Origin: Clostridiales bacterium UBA6114
GTDB lineage: Bacteria > Bacillota > Clostridia > Oscillospirales > Butyricicoccaceae
Length of the DNA: 64,000 nucleotides
Reading direction: 5' to 3'
Assembly (NCBI GenBank): GCA_002423435.1
Contig: DIWE01000010.1
Location: 120,554 to 184,553, forward strand
This document shows, one piece after another, positions 14,764-23,392 of this stretch. The notes below the pieces were generated by a model. That model was not told where the DNA came from. It did no database searches and saw only the letters and a list, made by a program, of their open reading frames with translations. The position numbers and the translations under genes were made by a program. Each line of letters opens with the position of its first letter. The first letter of the stretch is position 1.

Positions 14764-16243
14764 GGAATCGGGAGCGAACGGAGCCGGTTTGAAAGTCCGC
14801 TCTTCTATCGTGTTTAAGCTGAACCTTCGTCTTATTTCCCGCCTTTTCGGAATTTTTCTTGCAATAGATCTTTTTTTGTGCGCCGCCGCGGCCGTGTCCG
14901 TTATCGCTTACGCGGAGCGCACCGGCGCCAGGGCGGCTGAGCTTGCGGACGCGTACGGGCCGCCGCAGGAGTTTTTGCAGAAATGGCTTTTTGTTTCCGG
15001 ATGCACCGTTTTGCCTCTTGACGAGGCGCCTGACGGCATCAAAGTGCCCGGTGTCCTGCAGCGGTTTATGCCGCCCTCGACCGCCTCGGGCGTCCGCTCC
15101 CTAAACGTCTCGTCCGCTCCGGGCGCGTCCTTTTCGGAAAAGCTTCGGAACCTGTCTTACCATATCGCGGTCGGGTCCGACGAAGGGTATTACGATGTTG
15201 CCGTTTCGCTCGGGCAGGCGGCGGTGATTTGCCGCAACGTTCTGCTTTTGCTCTTTGTCATACAGCTTGTCATGCTGTTAAACAGTATATTCTCCGGGGC
15301 GCGGATCATCCGCATAACGCTTCGCCCGATCGCCGAGCTTGCCGAAACTGCGAAAAGCCTGAACAGGGCGGAAGGGGCGTTCTCACCGGAAAAGATGGAG
15401 GCGCTCGCGGGCAAGCTCGACGGCATCAACGCGTCCCGCCTCGACACCCGCATTTCAGTGGACGGGACGCAGGCGGAGCTTAAAAATCTCGCGGAGGCCA
15501 TCAACGGAATGCTCGACCGGATCAACGGGGCGTACCGTTCGCAGGTTCGTTTCGTCTCCGACGCGTCGCATGAGCTTAGAACCCCGATCGCGGTGATCCA
15601 GGGTTATGCAAATCTTCTCGACCGCTGGGGCAAAAACGACGAAAAGACCCTTCAGGAGTCCATCGACGCGATCAAGGAAGAGGCGTCGAACATGAAGGCG
15701 CTTATCGAGCAGCTCCTTTTTCTGGCGCGCGGCGATAACAATACGATGGCGCTGCGGATGGAGCGTTTTGATCTGGGCGAGCTTGCATCCGAGGTGCTGC
15801 GCGAGACCCAGATGATCGACGCCGGGCACGAGTATGGCTCGCGCATAACCCCCGTCTTCATATATGCCGACAAGGCGCTTATGAAGCAGGCGCTCAGAAT
15901 CCTTACGGACAACGCGATCAAATATACCGAGGCCGGAGGGCATATCGCCGTTTCCGTTGCCGAAGAGGGCGGCTTTGCCAGGCTTACGGTGCAGGACGAC
16001 GGCATCGGGATCCCGCCCGAGGCGGTGCCGCAGATCTTTGACCGCTTTTACCGGGCGGACGAATCCCGCGCGCGCTCGACCGGCGGGGCGGGACTCGGCC
16101 TGTCCATTGCAAAATGGATCTCCGAACGCCACAGGGGGCATATGGAGGTCTTGAGCCGCAAGGACGTCGGGACCAGAATCTCGGTCGTCATCCCGCTCTC
16201 CGAAGCGGAGGAAAAACCTCGAGAATCGGATCAAAATTTGTAG
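14753..16243 (+). CDS. Sensor histidine kinase
   Basis: This 496-residue membrane kinase has a transmembrane segment near residues 30-50, an extracytoplasmic sensor of about 110 residues, a second segment near 160-182, a HAMP-like linker, and a HisKA domain with phospho-acceptor His273 in SDASHELRTPIAVIQGYANLL. The HATPase domain shows the N-box DNAIKYT, G1 DDGIGIPPEA and G2 GGAGLGLSIAKW. It overlaps the response regulator and ends before a hairpin terminator. The signal is unknown. Confidence 0.95.
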   Translation: MENKESGANGAGLKVRSSIVFKLNLRLISRLFGIFLAIDLFLCAAAAVSVIAYAERTGARAAELADAYGPPQEFLQKWLFVSGCTVLPLDEAPDGIKVPGVLQRFMPPSTASGVRSLNVSSAPGASFSEKLRNLSYHIAVGSDEGYYDVAVSLGQAAVICRNVLLLLFVIQLVMLLNSIFSGARIIRITLRPIAELAETAKSLNRAEGAFSPEKMEALAGKLDGINASRLDTRISVDGTQAELKNLAEAINGMLDRINGAYRSQVRFVSDASHELRTPIAVIQGYANLLDRWGKNDEKTLQESIDAIKEEASNMKALIEQLLFLARGDNNTMALRMERFDLGELASEVLRETQMIDAGHEYGSRITPVFIYADKALMKQALRILTDNAIKYTEAGGHIAVSVAEEGGFARLTVQDDGIGIPPEAVPQIFDRFYRADESRARSTGGAGLGLSIAKWISERHRGHMEVLSRKDVGTRISVVIPLSEAEEKPRESDQNL

Positions 16244-16248
16244 ATTCC

Positions 16249-16285
16249 TTCAACCCGTTTTTAAAATGCGGGTTGAATTTTATTT
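16249..16285 (+). terminator. Intrinsic terminator after the two-component system
   Basis: TTCAACCCG pairs with CGGGTTGAA across an 11-base loop and is followed by TTTTATTT. The remaining sequence to 16547 is AT-rich, with no gene or recognisable RNA. Confidence 0.85.
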
Positions 16286-16547
16286 AAATAGTATAATTTT
16301 TTTGAAGAAGAATTAGTAAAACCAACGAATAAAATTTAGGGCAAATCAATTGACTTTTTCAAAAGCCGGTTCTATACTAAAGACAGAAAGCAAAAAGTAA
16401 ACTAAGTTCAATATTTTGAATGTAAATAAAAGGAAGATTCTTCCCTGATCCAAAATAAGCATGCAAAAGGTAAAACTTGCCTGCATTTTTTTAACCCATA
16501 ATACATAAACAAAGTTCAGAATGTTAAACAATAAAGGGGTAGTAGCA

Positions 16548-17003
16548 GTGAGTAAATATCTTGACGAATATCAGGTAGGGGAAAAATACGTGACCTCCGC
16601 CCGTACGGTAACCGAGGCCGACGTAGTCAATTTCGCCTGTACGACGGGGGATATGCATCCAAATCATACCGACGCCGCCAGGATGGCGAAAAGCCAATTC
16701 GGAAAACGGATTGCCCACGGACTTTTGGGGATCGCCTGGGCACACGGCCTTTTATACCGTCTGGACCTGATTACCGACAGCGCCATCGCCTTTCTTGAAA
16801 TAGAGGACTGGAAGTTTAAGGCTCCCATTTTTTTCGGGGACACCCTTCACGCGGAGATCACCGTTCAGGAGATCATTTTCAGCAAAAGCAAGCAGGACAG
16901 AGGAATCTTAAAGCTCCATTTTGATCTGAAAAACCAGGACGGTGTTGTCTGCCAGAGCGGTGTAAAGAGCATTATGATGAAGAGAAAACCCGACGGGGAA
17001 TAA
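16548..17003 (+). CDS. MaoC-family dehydratase (R-hydratase-like)
   Basis: The protein is about 151 residues with the hot-dog fold. ARTVTEADVVNFACTTGDMHPNHTD carries the Asp and His of the (R)-specific enoyl-CoA hydratase motif, followed by FGKRIAHGLLG. Start GTG 16548 is preferred over ATG 16521 because AAAGGGG lies about nine bases upstream and the homologous core begins directly after. It is followed 16 bases later by a CoA-transferase gene, so it probably hydrates or dehydrates an acyl-CoA in a carboxylic acid pathway. Confidence 0.88.
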   Translation: MSKYLDEYQVGEKYVTSARTVTEADVVNFACTTGDMHPNHTDAARMAKSQFGKRIAHGLLGIAWAHGLLYRLDLITDSAIAFLEIEDWKFKAPIFFGDTLHAEITVQEIIFSKSKQDRGILKLHFDLKNQDGVVCQSGVKSIMMKRKPDGE

Positions 17004-17019
17004 ATAAGGGAGTATAGAG

Positions 17020-18546
17020 ATGCAAAGCAAAGTGGTTTCTGCCAGAGAGGCAGTGGACTCGATCAGAGACAAAAGCACGGTTGTCTCGTGCGGCTGCGAG
17101 AATCTTCTTCTGCCGGAGAAGGTATTGACGGAGCTCGAAAACAGATTCCTGGAAACCGGTCATCCCCGCGACCTGACCGAGATCCATCCCATCATCAACG
17201 GGATGGGCCCCGGACTCGGACTGGAGCATTTCGCCCATGAGGGCATGACCAGGTGCACCATCGGCAGCGGCTTCAGCTATCTGAAGACCTCGAAAATGAC
17301 GGGGCTTCTCCGCGCGGAAAAGATTCCGGCATATATCATACCCATGGGCACGGTTTTTCAGATGCTTTCAAACATCGCCTCCGGAGAAAAGCTGACCTTG
17401 AGCCGGGTAGGCATCAATACTTTCGTCGACCCCGATGTCGAAGGCGGATGCATGAACAAAATCGCCTCGAACACCCTTTGCAGAAAGATCGTCCTTGAGG
17501 GCGAGGAATATTTGGCCTATGACAACCCGAAGATCGACGTCGCCATTATCAGGGGCACAACCTCCGACGAGTTCGGCAACATCAGCATGGAGGAGGAGCC
17601 GGTAAACCTGGGGGTCATGACGATGGCGATGGCGGCCAAGGCCTGCGGCGGCAAGGTGATCGCACAGGTCAAGAGGCTTTCGAAGCGCTCGAGCATCCCG
17701 CCGAGGCAGGTGCTTGTGCCGGGTATCATGGTGGATATGGTCGTCGTCGACGAAAACCAGAGCACGACGGGCGGCGACGTGTTAAACCCGGCGCTGACCG
17801 GCGAGATCAGAATGCCGGTTTCGAAGCTCGATCCCCTGCCGCTGGACGTTTCCAAGGTCGTCAGCAGAAGGGCGGCAAAAGAGATCCGGAGGGAAAACGC
17901 CGTCGTGAACCTCGGCGTCGGAATTCCGGTCAACATTCCGATGATCCAGGTGGAGGACAATACGGATATCGGCACCATCTTTTTTCCGGAGCACGGCTCC
18001 ATCGGCGGTGTCCCCGGCGACAGGAGCATTTTCGGAACAAACGTAAATCCCGAGGCGATCATCGACTCGACAAACGTGTTCCATTTCTTCCGGGGCGGCG
18101 GCCTTACCCAGTCGTTTTTGGGGTTCGGGGAAATCGATCAATACGGCAACGTGAACGTAAGCAAATTCAACGGCATCGTTCCGGGCTGCGGCGGATTTAT
18201 CGACATTGCGCACAGAACCGAAAAACTGGTGTTCTGCGGGAACTTCTCGGCGGGCGGCGCGGTCGTTGAGATCGAAAATAAAAAGCTCGTCATCAAAAAC
18301 GAAGGCAAATACCACAAATTCGTAAACAAAGTCGAACAGATCACCTTAAACGGGCAGGAAGCGCTGAAAAAAGGACAGGATGTCACCTATGTGACGGAGA
18401 GAGCCGTGTTCAAGCTCACCGAAAAGGGTTTAAAGCTTATCGAGTACGCGCCGGGCGTCGACATCAGAAAGGATATCGTCGAGCTGATTCCGTTCCCGAT
18501 CATTGTCGAAAATCCCGCTTTAATGGATGAAAACCTGTTTTGCTGA
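17020..18546 (+). CDS. Acyl-CoA:acetate/3-ketoacid CoA-transferase (fused alpha-beta)
   Basis: This 508-residue family I CoA-transferase has alpha and beta halves in one chain, as in propionate CoA-transferase and YdiF. The first half shows the GINTFVDPDVEGGCMN block; the second shows NLGVGIPVNIP and FFPEHGSIGG, the region where the catalytic glutamate is expected. It would move CoA between acetyl- or propionyl-CoA and a carboxylic acid, probably the solute imported by the TRAP system downstream. The ATG follows AAGGGAG. Specificity is inferred from the neighbourhood. Confidence 0.9.
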   Translation: MQSKVVSAREAVDSIRDKSTVVSCGCENLLLPEKVLTELENRFLETGHPRDLTEIHPIINGMGPGLGLEHFAHEGMTRCTIGSGFSYLKTSKMTGLLRAEKIPAYIIPMGTVFQMLSNIASGEKLTLSRVGINTFVDPDVEGGCMNKIASNTLCRKIVLEGEEYLAYDNPKIDVAIIRGTTSDEFGNISMEEEPVNLGVMTMAMAAKACGGKVIAQVKRLSKRSSIPPRQVLVPGIMVDMVVVDENQSTTGGDVLNPALTGEIRMPVSKLDPLPLDVSKVVSRRAAKEIRRENAVVNLGVGIPVNIPMIQVEDNTDIGTIFFPEHGSIGGVPGDRSIFGTNVNPEAIIDSTNVFHFFRGGGLTQSFLGFGEIDQYGNVNVSKFNGIVPGCGGFIDIAHRTEKLVFCGNFSAGGAVVEIENKKLVIKNEGKYHKFVNKVEQITLNGQEALKKGQDVTYVTERAVFKLTEKGLKLIEYAPGVDIRKDIVELIPFPIIVENPALMDENLFC

Positions 18547-18569
18547 CCGGGTTTACAATATACCCGTAG

Positions 18570-18800
18570 ATCGCGGGCACGCGCCCGAAGCTGCAAAGAG
18601 CGCAGGGTCGGGCGCGGACAACCCTGCATAATGGAAGGCCGCGTGAAAGCGCGTTCAAGGGGGGAACTCAAACCAAAGAAACTCGATACATAAGTCGGCG
18701 TTAAGCGGTAAACGACAAGCTTTCCATGCACCCTCAAAACGAGGCGTCCGGCAGTTTGCTGCGGGAAGGCGCCGGTTTCTCCTCCATGTATGGACATGTA
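18570..18800 (+). ncRNA. Candidate structured non-coding RNA
   Basis: The 463-base gap between the CoA-transferase and TRAP genes holds a dense set of complementary segments. CGCGCCCGA pairs with TCGGGCGCG (18580-18616); GCAGGG inside that loop can pair with CCCTGC at 18622-18627, an H-type pseudoknot; ATGGAA (18631-18636) pairs with TTCCAT (18722-18727), closing a multibranch region with hairpins GTTC/GAAC, GTCG/CGAC and CCTC/GAGG; a GCAG-TTTG-CTGC hairpin follows. There is no convincing ORF. The layout recalls large ornate clostridial RNAs such as the raiA motif, but I cannot confirm a class. From 18800 to 19009 no structure stands out. Confidence 0.5.
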
Positions 18801-19009
18801 TGGATTTGGCTGTCAACAGAATCGGCATTGATCCCTTAAGCTTCGATGCATCGGCTCACGATTCAAAATGAACGAGCGCCGGGTTATTCCGAATATTTGG
18901 CACGGTTGGGGGATACCCTAATCTCATACTGAAAAAGGCAAAATGAATGGCTTTTAACCTTAGGACACTGTTCATCCGACTATACAAACTTTAAGAAGGA
19001 GAAAAGAAA

Positions 19010-20059
19010 ATGAGAAAGTTATTCAGCATCCTTTTGGCACTTGCAATGGCAATCGGTCTCCTCGGCGGCTGCGCCAACAATACGACACCCGGCACTACGG
19101 GCACCACCGGCCAGACCACCACGACGACGGGAGAGACAATTACTCTGACGGCCGGCACGGAAGCGACGGAAGGCAATCTGTATTATGAATCGCTTAACTA
19201 TCTGAAAGAGGTTCTGGAAAAGAACTCAAACGGCCGGATTCAGGTAAAAATTTACCCGAACTCCGAACTCGGCGACGAGCTCAGCATGATGGAGCAGGTC
19301 AGGAGCGGAAACCTGGATATCAGCATTATCGGCGGAGCGAACCTGGCGTCGCTCGTTCCCGAGCTTCAGATCCTGAGCGTCCCCTATATGTTTAAGGATT
19401 ACGACACGTTTGTAAAGGGAATGTCGTCCGACAGCGACCTCTGGAAGCTGCTTGTGGACACGGTCGCCTCAAAGAACGCGGGCGTCCAGCTTGCGGCGCC
19501 GACGACGATCGGCTCGAGATGGGTCGTAAATACAAAAGGCGAGGTCAAGACTCCCGCCGACATGAAAACGCTGAACCTGAAAATGAGGGTGCAGTCGAAC
19601 CCTGTTGAAGCGCAGGTGTGGAGCACCTTCGGTGCAACGCCGACCAACATGCCGATGACGGACGTGTTCACGGCCATGCAGCAGGGAGTTGTCGACGCGG
19701 TCGAGAACGCGCCGGACATCCTGTATAACTACAAAATCCAGGAGGTCGCCAAATATTTCAGCGCCACGGATCACAACTGGTACTTTGCGGCCGTTCTTGC
19801 CGGAGATAAAATGTGGGAAAAGATCCCGGACGACTTAAAGGACGTTGTAACGGACGCGTTTAACGAATGCGGCAAGCATACGCTGGAAGTAACGCCGGAA
19901 TTTCAGGACAAAGCGATTTCCGCCCTGCGCGATTCGGGTGTGACCATTACCGAGGATGTGGATAAGGACGCGTTCAGGAACATGATCCTCGGCCTTTACG
20001 ACCAGGTCGCGAAAAGCTGCGGCGGAGAACAGATCCTCGCGGCCGTCAACGCCCTCTAA
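19010..20059 (+). CDS. dctP: TRAP transporter substrate-binding lipoprotein DctP
   Basis: The 349-residue protein has a lipoprotein signal (MRKLFSILLALAMAIG then lipobox LLGGC, Cys about residue 21), a Thr/Gly-rich linker and a DctP fold with PNSELGDELSMMEQVRSGNLDI, the conserved Arg region NLKMRVQSNPV and the MPMTDVFTAMQQGVVDAVENAP helix. In Gram-positives it is anchored outside the membrane and delivers a carboxylate or sugar acid to DctQM. The ATG follows AAGGAG. It is first in a dctPQM operon. The solute is unknown. Confidence 0.95.
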   Translation: MRKLFSILLALAMAIGLLGGCANNTTPGTTGTTGQTTTTTGETITLTAGTEATEGNLYYESLNYLKEVLEKNSNGRIQVKIYPNSELGDELSMMEQVRSGNLDISIIGGANLASLVPELQILSVPYMFKDYDTFVKGMSSDSDLWKLLVDTVASKNAGVQLAAPTTIGSRWVVNTKGEVKTPADMKTLNLKMRVQSNPVEAQVWSTFGATPTNMPMTDVFTAMQQGVVDAVENAPDILYNYKIQEVAKYFSATDHNWYFAAVLAGDKMWEKIPDDLKDVVTDAFNECGKHTLEVTPEFQDKAISALRDSGVTITEDVDKDAFRNMILGLYDQVAKSCGGEQILAAVNAL

Positions 20060-20091
20060 TCCGGTCAAAAAAACAATCCGATCCTTGCAAA

Positions 20092-20148
20092 GTGGGTAAC
20101 AAAGCGTTCTTTTGGGGCTCTTTGTACAAAAAATGCTTTGTTACCCAC
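20092..20148 (+). promoter_or_regulatory. Large hairpin between dctP and dctQ
   Basis: A perfect 14-bp stem (GTGGGTAACAAAGC with its complement at 20135-20148) encloses a 29-base loop. Such intercistronic hairpins often protect the upstream binding-protein mRNA and reduce expression of the membrane genes. No long T-run follows, so full termination is unlikely. Confidence 0.65.
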
Positions 20149-20181
20149 ATGGAAATACACTTGTAAAGAGGATGATATCGA

Positions 20182-20703
20182 TTGAAACTATTGGAAGGTT
20201 TTGCGCTTTGTATACGCAAGATCAATGATGTATGGGAAAAGATCATCTCTTTCATCCTGGTCATATTTACATTCGTAATGCTTTTTTCCATCCTTGTCCA
20301 AATCATTGCACGAATTTTCCGGGTCACCGTAATTTGGACAAGCGACCTCGCGACATTCCTTTTCGTCTGGATCGCTTTTTTAGGTGCTGCAATCGCGGTC
20401 AAAACCGGGGAGCATTTCGTGGTGGATATCTTTCCGCCCAAGTGGAACGAAAATAAGGCTTTTCGGATCAGTCTGGAAATCCTGGCGATTGCGCTCCAGT
20501 TTATCGTCGGCTATGTTCTTCTCAGATACGGGATCGACAACGTTAAGGCGCTTTCCCTGCGATATTCCTATGCGCTTGGGATCAGGCTTTCCAATATAGC
20601 CGTCGTCATACCGATTACAGGTGTGCTTTTGCTGCTCGGAACGCTGGAGCAGCTTTTGCATATCAATGAAAACAGGAAGACAGGGGGAACGGAAAATGTC
20701 TGA
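20182..20703 (+). CDS. dctQ: TRAP transporter small membrane subunit DctQ
   Basis: This 173-residue protein has four membrane segments, as expected for DctQ, with VIWTSDLATFLFVWIAFLGAAIAVKTGEHFVVD (residues 51-83) matching the family core (the W-x-x-E/D region and R/K-x-x-x-H). Start is TTG 20182 with GAGG upstream. It overlaps dctM by eight bases. It forms the membrane complex with DctM. Confidence 0.93.
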   Translation: MKLLEGFALCIRKINDVWEKIISFILVIFTFVMLFSILVQIIARIFRVTVIWTSDLATFLFVWIAFLGAAIAVKTGEHFVVDIFPPKWNENKAFRISLEILAIALQFIVGYVLLRYGIDNVKALSLRYSYALGIRLSNIAVVIPITGVLLLLGTLEQLLHINENRKTGGTENV

Positions 20704-21979
20704 TACCGCTTTGCTGGTTCTGCTGGTTGGGACTTTCCTGGTTCTGACGATCCTGCGCGTTCCCGTTGCCTTCGGGCTCGCGGGAGCCTCTCTGCTTGTC
20801 CTTTTGCTGATGGGCAGGCAGCCGATTCTGGCGGTGCAGAGAATGGAGGCCGCCCTGGAGTATTACCCGTTGCTCGCGATTCCGTTTTTTATGCTGGTCG
20901 GGGTTTTGATGTCGAGCGGAACGTCCATGGAGCGGCTTTTGGATGTTTCCAGGGCCTTTATCGGCCATATGAAGGGTTCCCTTGCGCAGATCAACGTACT
21001 CGTCAGCATGATCTTCGCCGGTGTCAGCGGCACTTCAACCTCCGATACGGCGGGAATCGGGTCCATTTTGATCCCCGCAATGGTCAGAAGCGGATACCCG
21101 AGAGGCTTTTCCGTCGCCGTCACGGCGGCCTCGTCCACAATCGGGACGATCATTCCGCCGAGCGTGCTTATGGTGGTGTTCGGTTCCGTTGCAAACGTTT
21201 CGATTGCGAAGCTGTTCCTCGCGGGTGCAATCCCGGGTGTCCTTGTGGGCGTTGTCCAGATGATCTATTCCTATGCGCTTGCCAAAAAGTACAACTGGCC
21301 GTCAAATGAGCGCGTCGCGTGGAAGGATAAGCTCAAGGCGCTTTGGAGAGGAGCGCTGCCGATGCTTGTGCCGGTGATCATTATCGTCGGTATCCTCGGC
21401 GGTATCTTTACGGCAACGGAAGCCGGAGCGATCGCGTCGGCATACGCCCTCCTGGTCGGGGTTATTTATAGAGAGATTACCTTTAGAAATGTTTTCCAGA
21501 TCTTTAATAAGGCGTGCAGGATACTGGCGCTGCCACTGTTTGCGATCGCGGCGTCGACGCTGTTCGGATGGCTGCTTGCTTACCTGGACGCGCCGTCAAT
21601 TGCGACCGATTTCGTTTTAAACATTACAAACTCCCCCAATGTGGGACTGATCTTTATCTTCTTGATGTTTTTTATTGTCGGAATGTTTATCGACGGCGTG
21701 CCCGCGATCATTATCTTCTCTCCGGTCGCGATGGCGATTGGAAACGCAATGGGCATATCGCCCATGCAGATTGCGATCGTCGTCTGCATGACGGCATCCC
21801 TTGGACTGATCACGCCGCCCTTCGGCCTGTGCCTGCTGTTGGCCGCCAAAATCGGCAACCTTGAAATCATACCGGCCATCAGGGCAATCATTCCGTTTAT
21901 TCTGTTATTTATTCTTGTCGTGGTGCTCGTTATATTTGTTCCCCCGGTCGCGCTTTGGCTGCCCGGGTTCCTCTCTTAA
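20696..21979 (+). CDS. dctM: TRAP transporter large permease DctM
   Basis: The 427-residue protein has about 12 membrane segments. Family features include FMLVGVLMSSG, GVSGTSTSDTAGIGSILIPAM, AASSTIGTIIPPSVLMVVFG and the C-terminal ASLGLITPPFGLCLLLAA. ATG 20696 overlaps the end of dctQ and is preceded by GGGGGAACGG. It carries out Na+-coupled import with DctQ and the DctP lipoprotein. A terminator follows at 22100. Confidence 0.95.
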   Translation: MSDTALLVLLVGTFLVLTILRVPVAFGLAGASLLVLLLMGRQPILAVQRMEAALEYYPLLAIPFFMLVGVLMSSGTSMERLLDVSRAFIGHMKGSLAQINVLVSMIFAGVSGTSTSDTAGIGSILIPAMVRSGYPRGFSVAVTAASSTIGTIIPPSVLMVVFGSVANVSIAKLFLAGAIPGVLVGVVQMIYSYALAKKYNWPSNERVAWKDKLKALWRGALPMLVPVIIIVGILGGIFTATEAGAIASAYALLVGVIYREITFRNVFQIFNKACRILALPLFAIAASTLFGWLLAYLDAPSIATDFVLNITNSPNVGLIFIFLMFFIVGMFIDGVPAIIIFSPVAMAIGNAMGISPMQIAIVVCMTASLGLITPPFGLCLLLAAKIGNLEIIPAIRAIIPFILLFILVVVLVIFVPPVALWLPGFLS

Positions 21980-22099
21980 ACTTCGGGAAAAAGGCGGGAC
22001 GGCCTATATCCGATATTACGAAAAATACAAAGAATTAAAATATGCGGATTTTTATTTCTTGCTGTCGTAAAGAGCATCGGCCCTATTGTATACAAATCA

Positions 22100-22140
22100 C
22101 AAACCGCCTGCCGGAGAGTTCTTCGGCAGGCGATTTGTTT
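22100..22140 (+). terminator. Terminator of the TRAP operon
   Basis: A 14-bp stem with one mismatch pair (GCCTGCCG with CGGCAGGC core) and a 10-base loop is followed by TTTGTTTG. Confidence 0.82.
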
Positions 22141-22169
22141 GCCCATTAGACCAAAAGAATCGGTTTCGC

Positions 22170-22197
22170 TTGACATATGCGGCACCGCATATATAAA
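22170..22197 (+). promoter_or_regulatory. Promoter with internal palindromic operator for lplA
   Basis: TTGACA (22170-22175), a 16-base spacer and TATAAA (22192-22197). The spacer is almost filled by the perfect palindrome ATATGCGG-CA-CCGCATAT (22175-22192), a placement typical for a repressor site. Confidence 0.7.
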
Positions 22198-22224
22198 ATA
22201 TATCAAAACGGAGGGTGAGACATT

Positions 22225-23214
22225 ATGCTGTATCTGGAATCTTCCAGTACCGATCCGCATTTCAACCTTGCGCTGGAACAATACGTATTCGATAAGATGG
22301 ATCCTTCTCAGGAATATTTTATGCTCTGGCAAAACGACAACGCCATCATCGTCGGGAAATATCAAAATACGGTTTCTGAGATCAATCTGGATTACGTAAG
22401 GTCCCGCGGTATCCGCGTTGTACGACGCCTCTCGGGGGGAGGCGCCGTTTATCATGATCTGGGCAATTTGAATTTTACCTTCATCGTTAACGGCGGCAAA
22501 GCAGGCGCCCTTGATTTCAATATGTTCTGCGGTCCCGTCGCTCAGGCGCTGCAAAAGCTGGGAGTCAATGCGCAGATAAACGGCAGAAACGATATCACGA
22601 TTGACGGGAAAAAGTTTTCCGGCAATTCTCAGTATATCAAAAACGGACGAATCATGCATCATGGCACCATCCTGTTTGATTCCGATTTGGATACGGTCGC
22701 AAATTCCCTCATGGTATCGGCCGACAAAATCGAGTCGAAAGGCGTCGCATCGGTCAGGAGCAGGGTTACAAACGTAAAGGAGCATCTGTCGGCGGATATC
22801 TCGGTGAGGGAATTTAAAGAGCTGCTGCTCTTGTACATGTTTGCGAATCAGCCGATAAAACGCATTGAACTGACTGAAAGCGACATCCTCTGCGTCCGGG
22901 AAATCCAGAAGCAGCGCTATGATACCTGGGAATGGAATTTCGGAGCCTCGCCGCGCTACCGTATCCATAAGGAGCGGCGGGTGCCAAACTGCGGAAAAAT
23001 TGAGCTTTACATGGAAGTCGGCAATGGGAAGATCACGGATCTGCTGTTTTTCGGAGATTTTTTTGGCAGCGGCGACGTAAAGGATGTCGCGGAGGCCGTC
23101 ATAGGCTGCAGCGTGCGGGAGGATGAGCTCGGCTCCGCCCTCTCGGGAATCGATATCGGGCAATATTTCAATAACCTTTCCAGGGAGCAACTGGTCCAAA
23201 TTATTTTACAGTGA
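22225..23214 (+). CDS. lplA: Lipoate--protein ligase A
   Basis: The 329-residue enzyme activates lipoate with ATP and attaches it to E2 or GcvH lipoyl domains. FNLALEQYVFDK, NAIIVGKYQNT, RRLSGGGAVYHDLGNLNFT (residues about 70-90) and the lysine region DITIDGKKFSGNSQY are diagnostic, and a C-terminal accessory domain is present. The ATG follows GGAGGG. It has its own promoter with an operator-like palindrome. No lipoylated target gene is visible in the window. Confidence 0.93.
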   Translation: MLYLESSSTDPHFNLALEQYVFDKMDPSQEYFMLWQNDNAIIVGKYQNTVSEINLDYVRSRGIRVVRRLSGGGAVYHDLGNLNFTFIVNGGKAGALDFNMFCGPVAQALQKLGVNAQINGRNDITIDGKKFSGNSQYIKNGRIMHHGTILFDSDLDTVANSLMVSADKIESKGVASVRSRVTNVKEHLSADISVREFKELLLLYMFANQPIKRIELTESDILCVREIQKQRYDTWEWNFGASPRYRIHKERRVPNCGKIELYMEVGNGKITDLLFFGDFFGSGDVKDVAEAVIGCSVREDELGSALSGIDIGQYFNNLSREQLVQIILQ

Positions 23215-23332
23215 TGTAACGGCCGACAGAGACGAGCGAAGCCGGCTTTCCCGGGTAATGCTTCGCGCTATCCGGGAGTAACATTAAAAAGTTGCGCCGG
23301 CCGCGCCGAATAGCTTTCCTGGCGAATGATAA

Positions 23333-23367
23333 AGGGGCCGGCCTAAAAATTTTTCAGGCCGGCCCCT
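23333..23367. terminator. Bidirectional terminator between lplA and iclR
   Basis: A 12-bp GC-rich stem (AGGGGCCGGCCT) encloses a loop made of A5T5. It lies between convergent genes and is flanked by short A/T runs. The segment 23215-23332 shows no gene. Confidence 0.8.
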
Positions 23368-23392
23368 ATCAGAAAAATATTTGATTTTCGTT

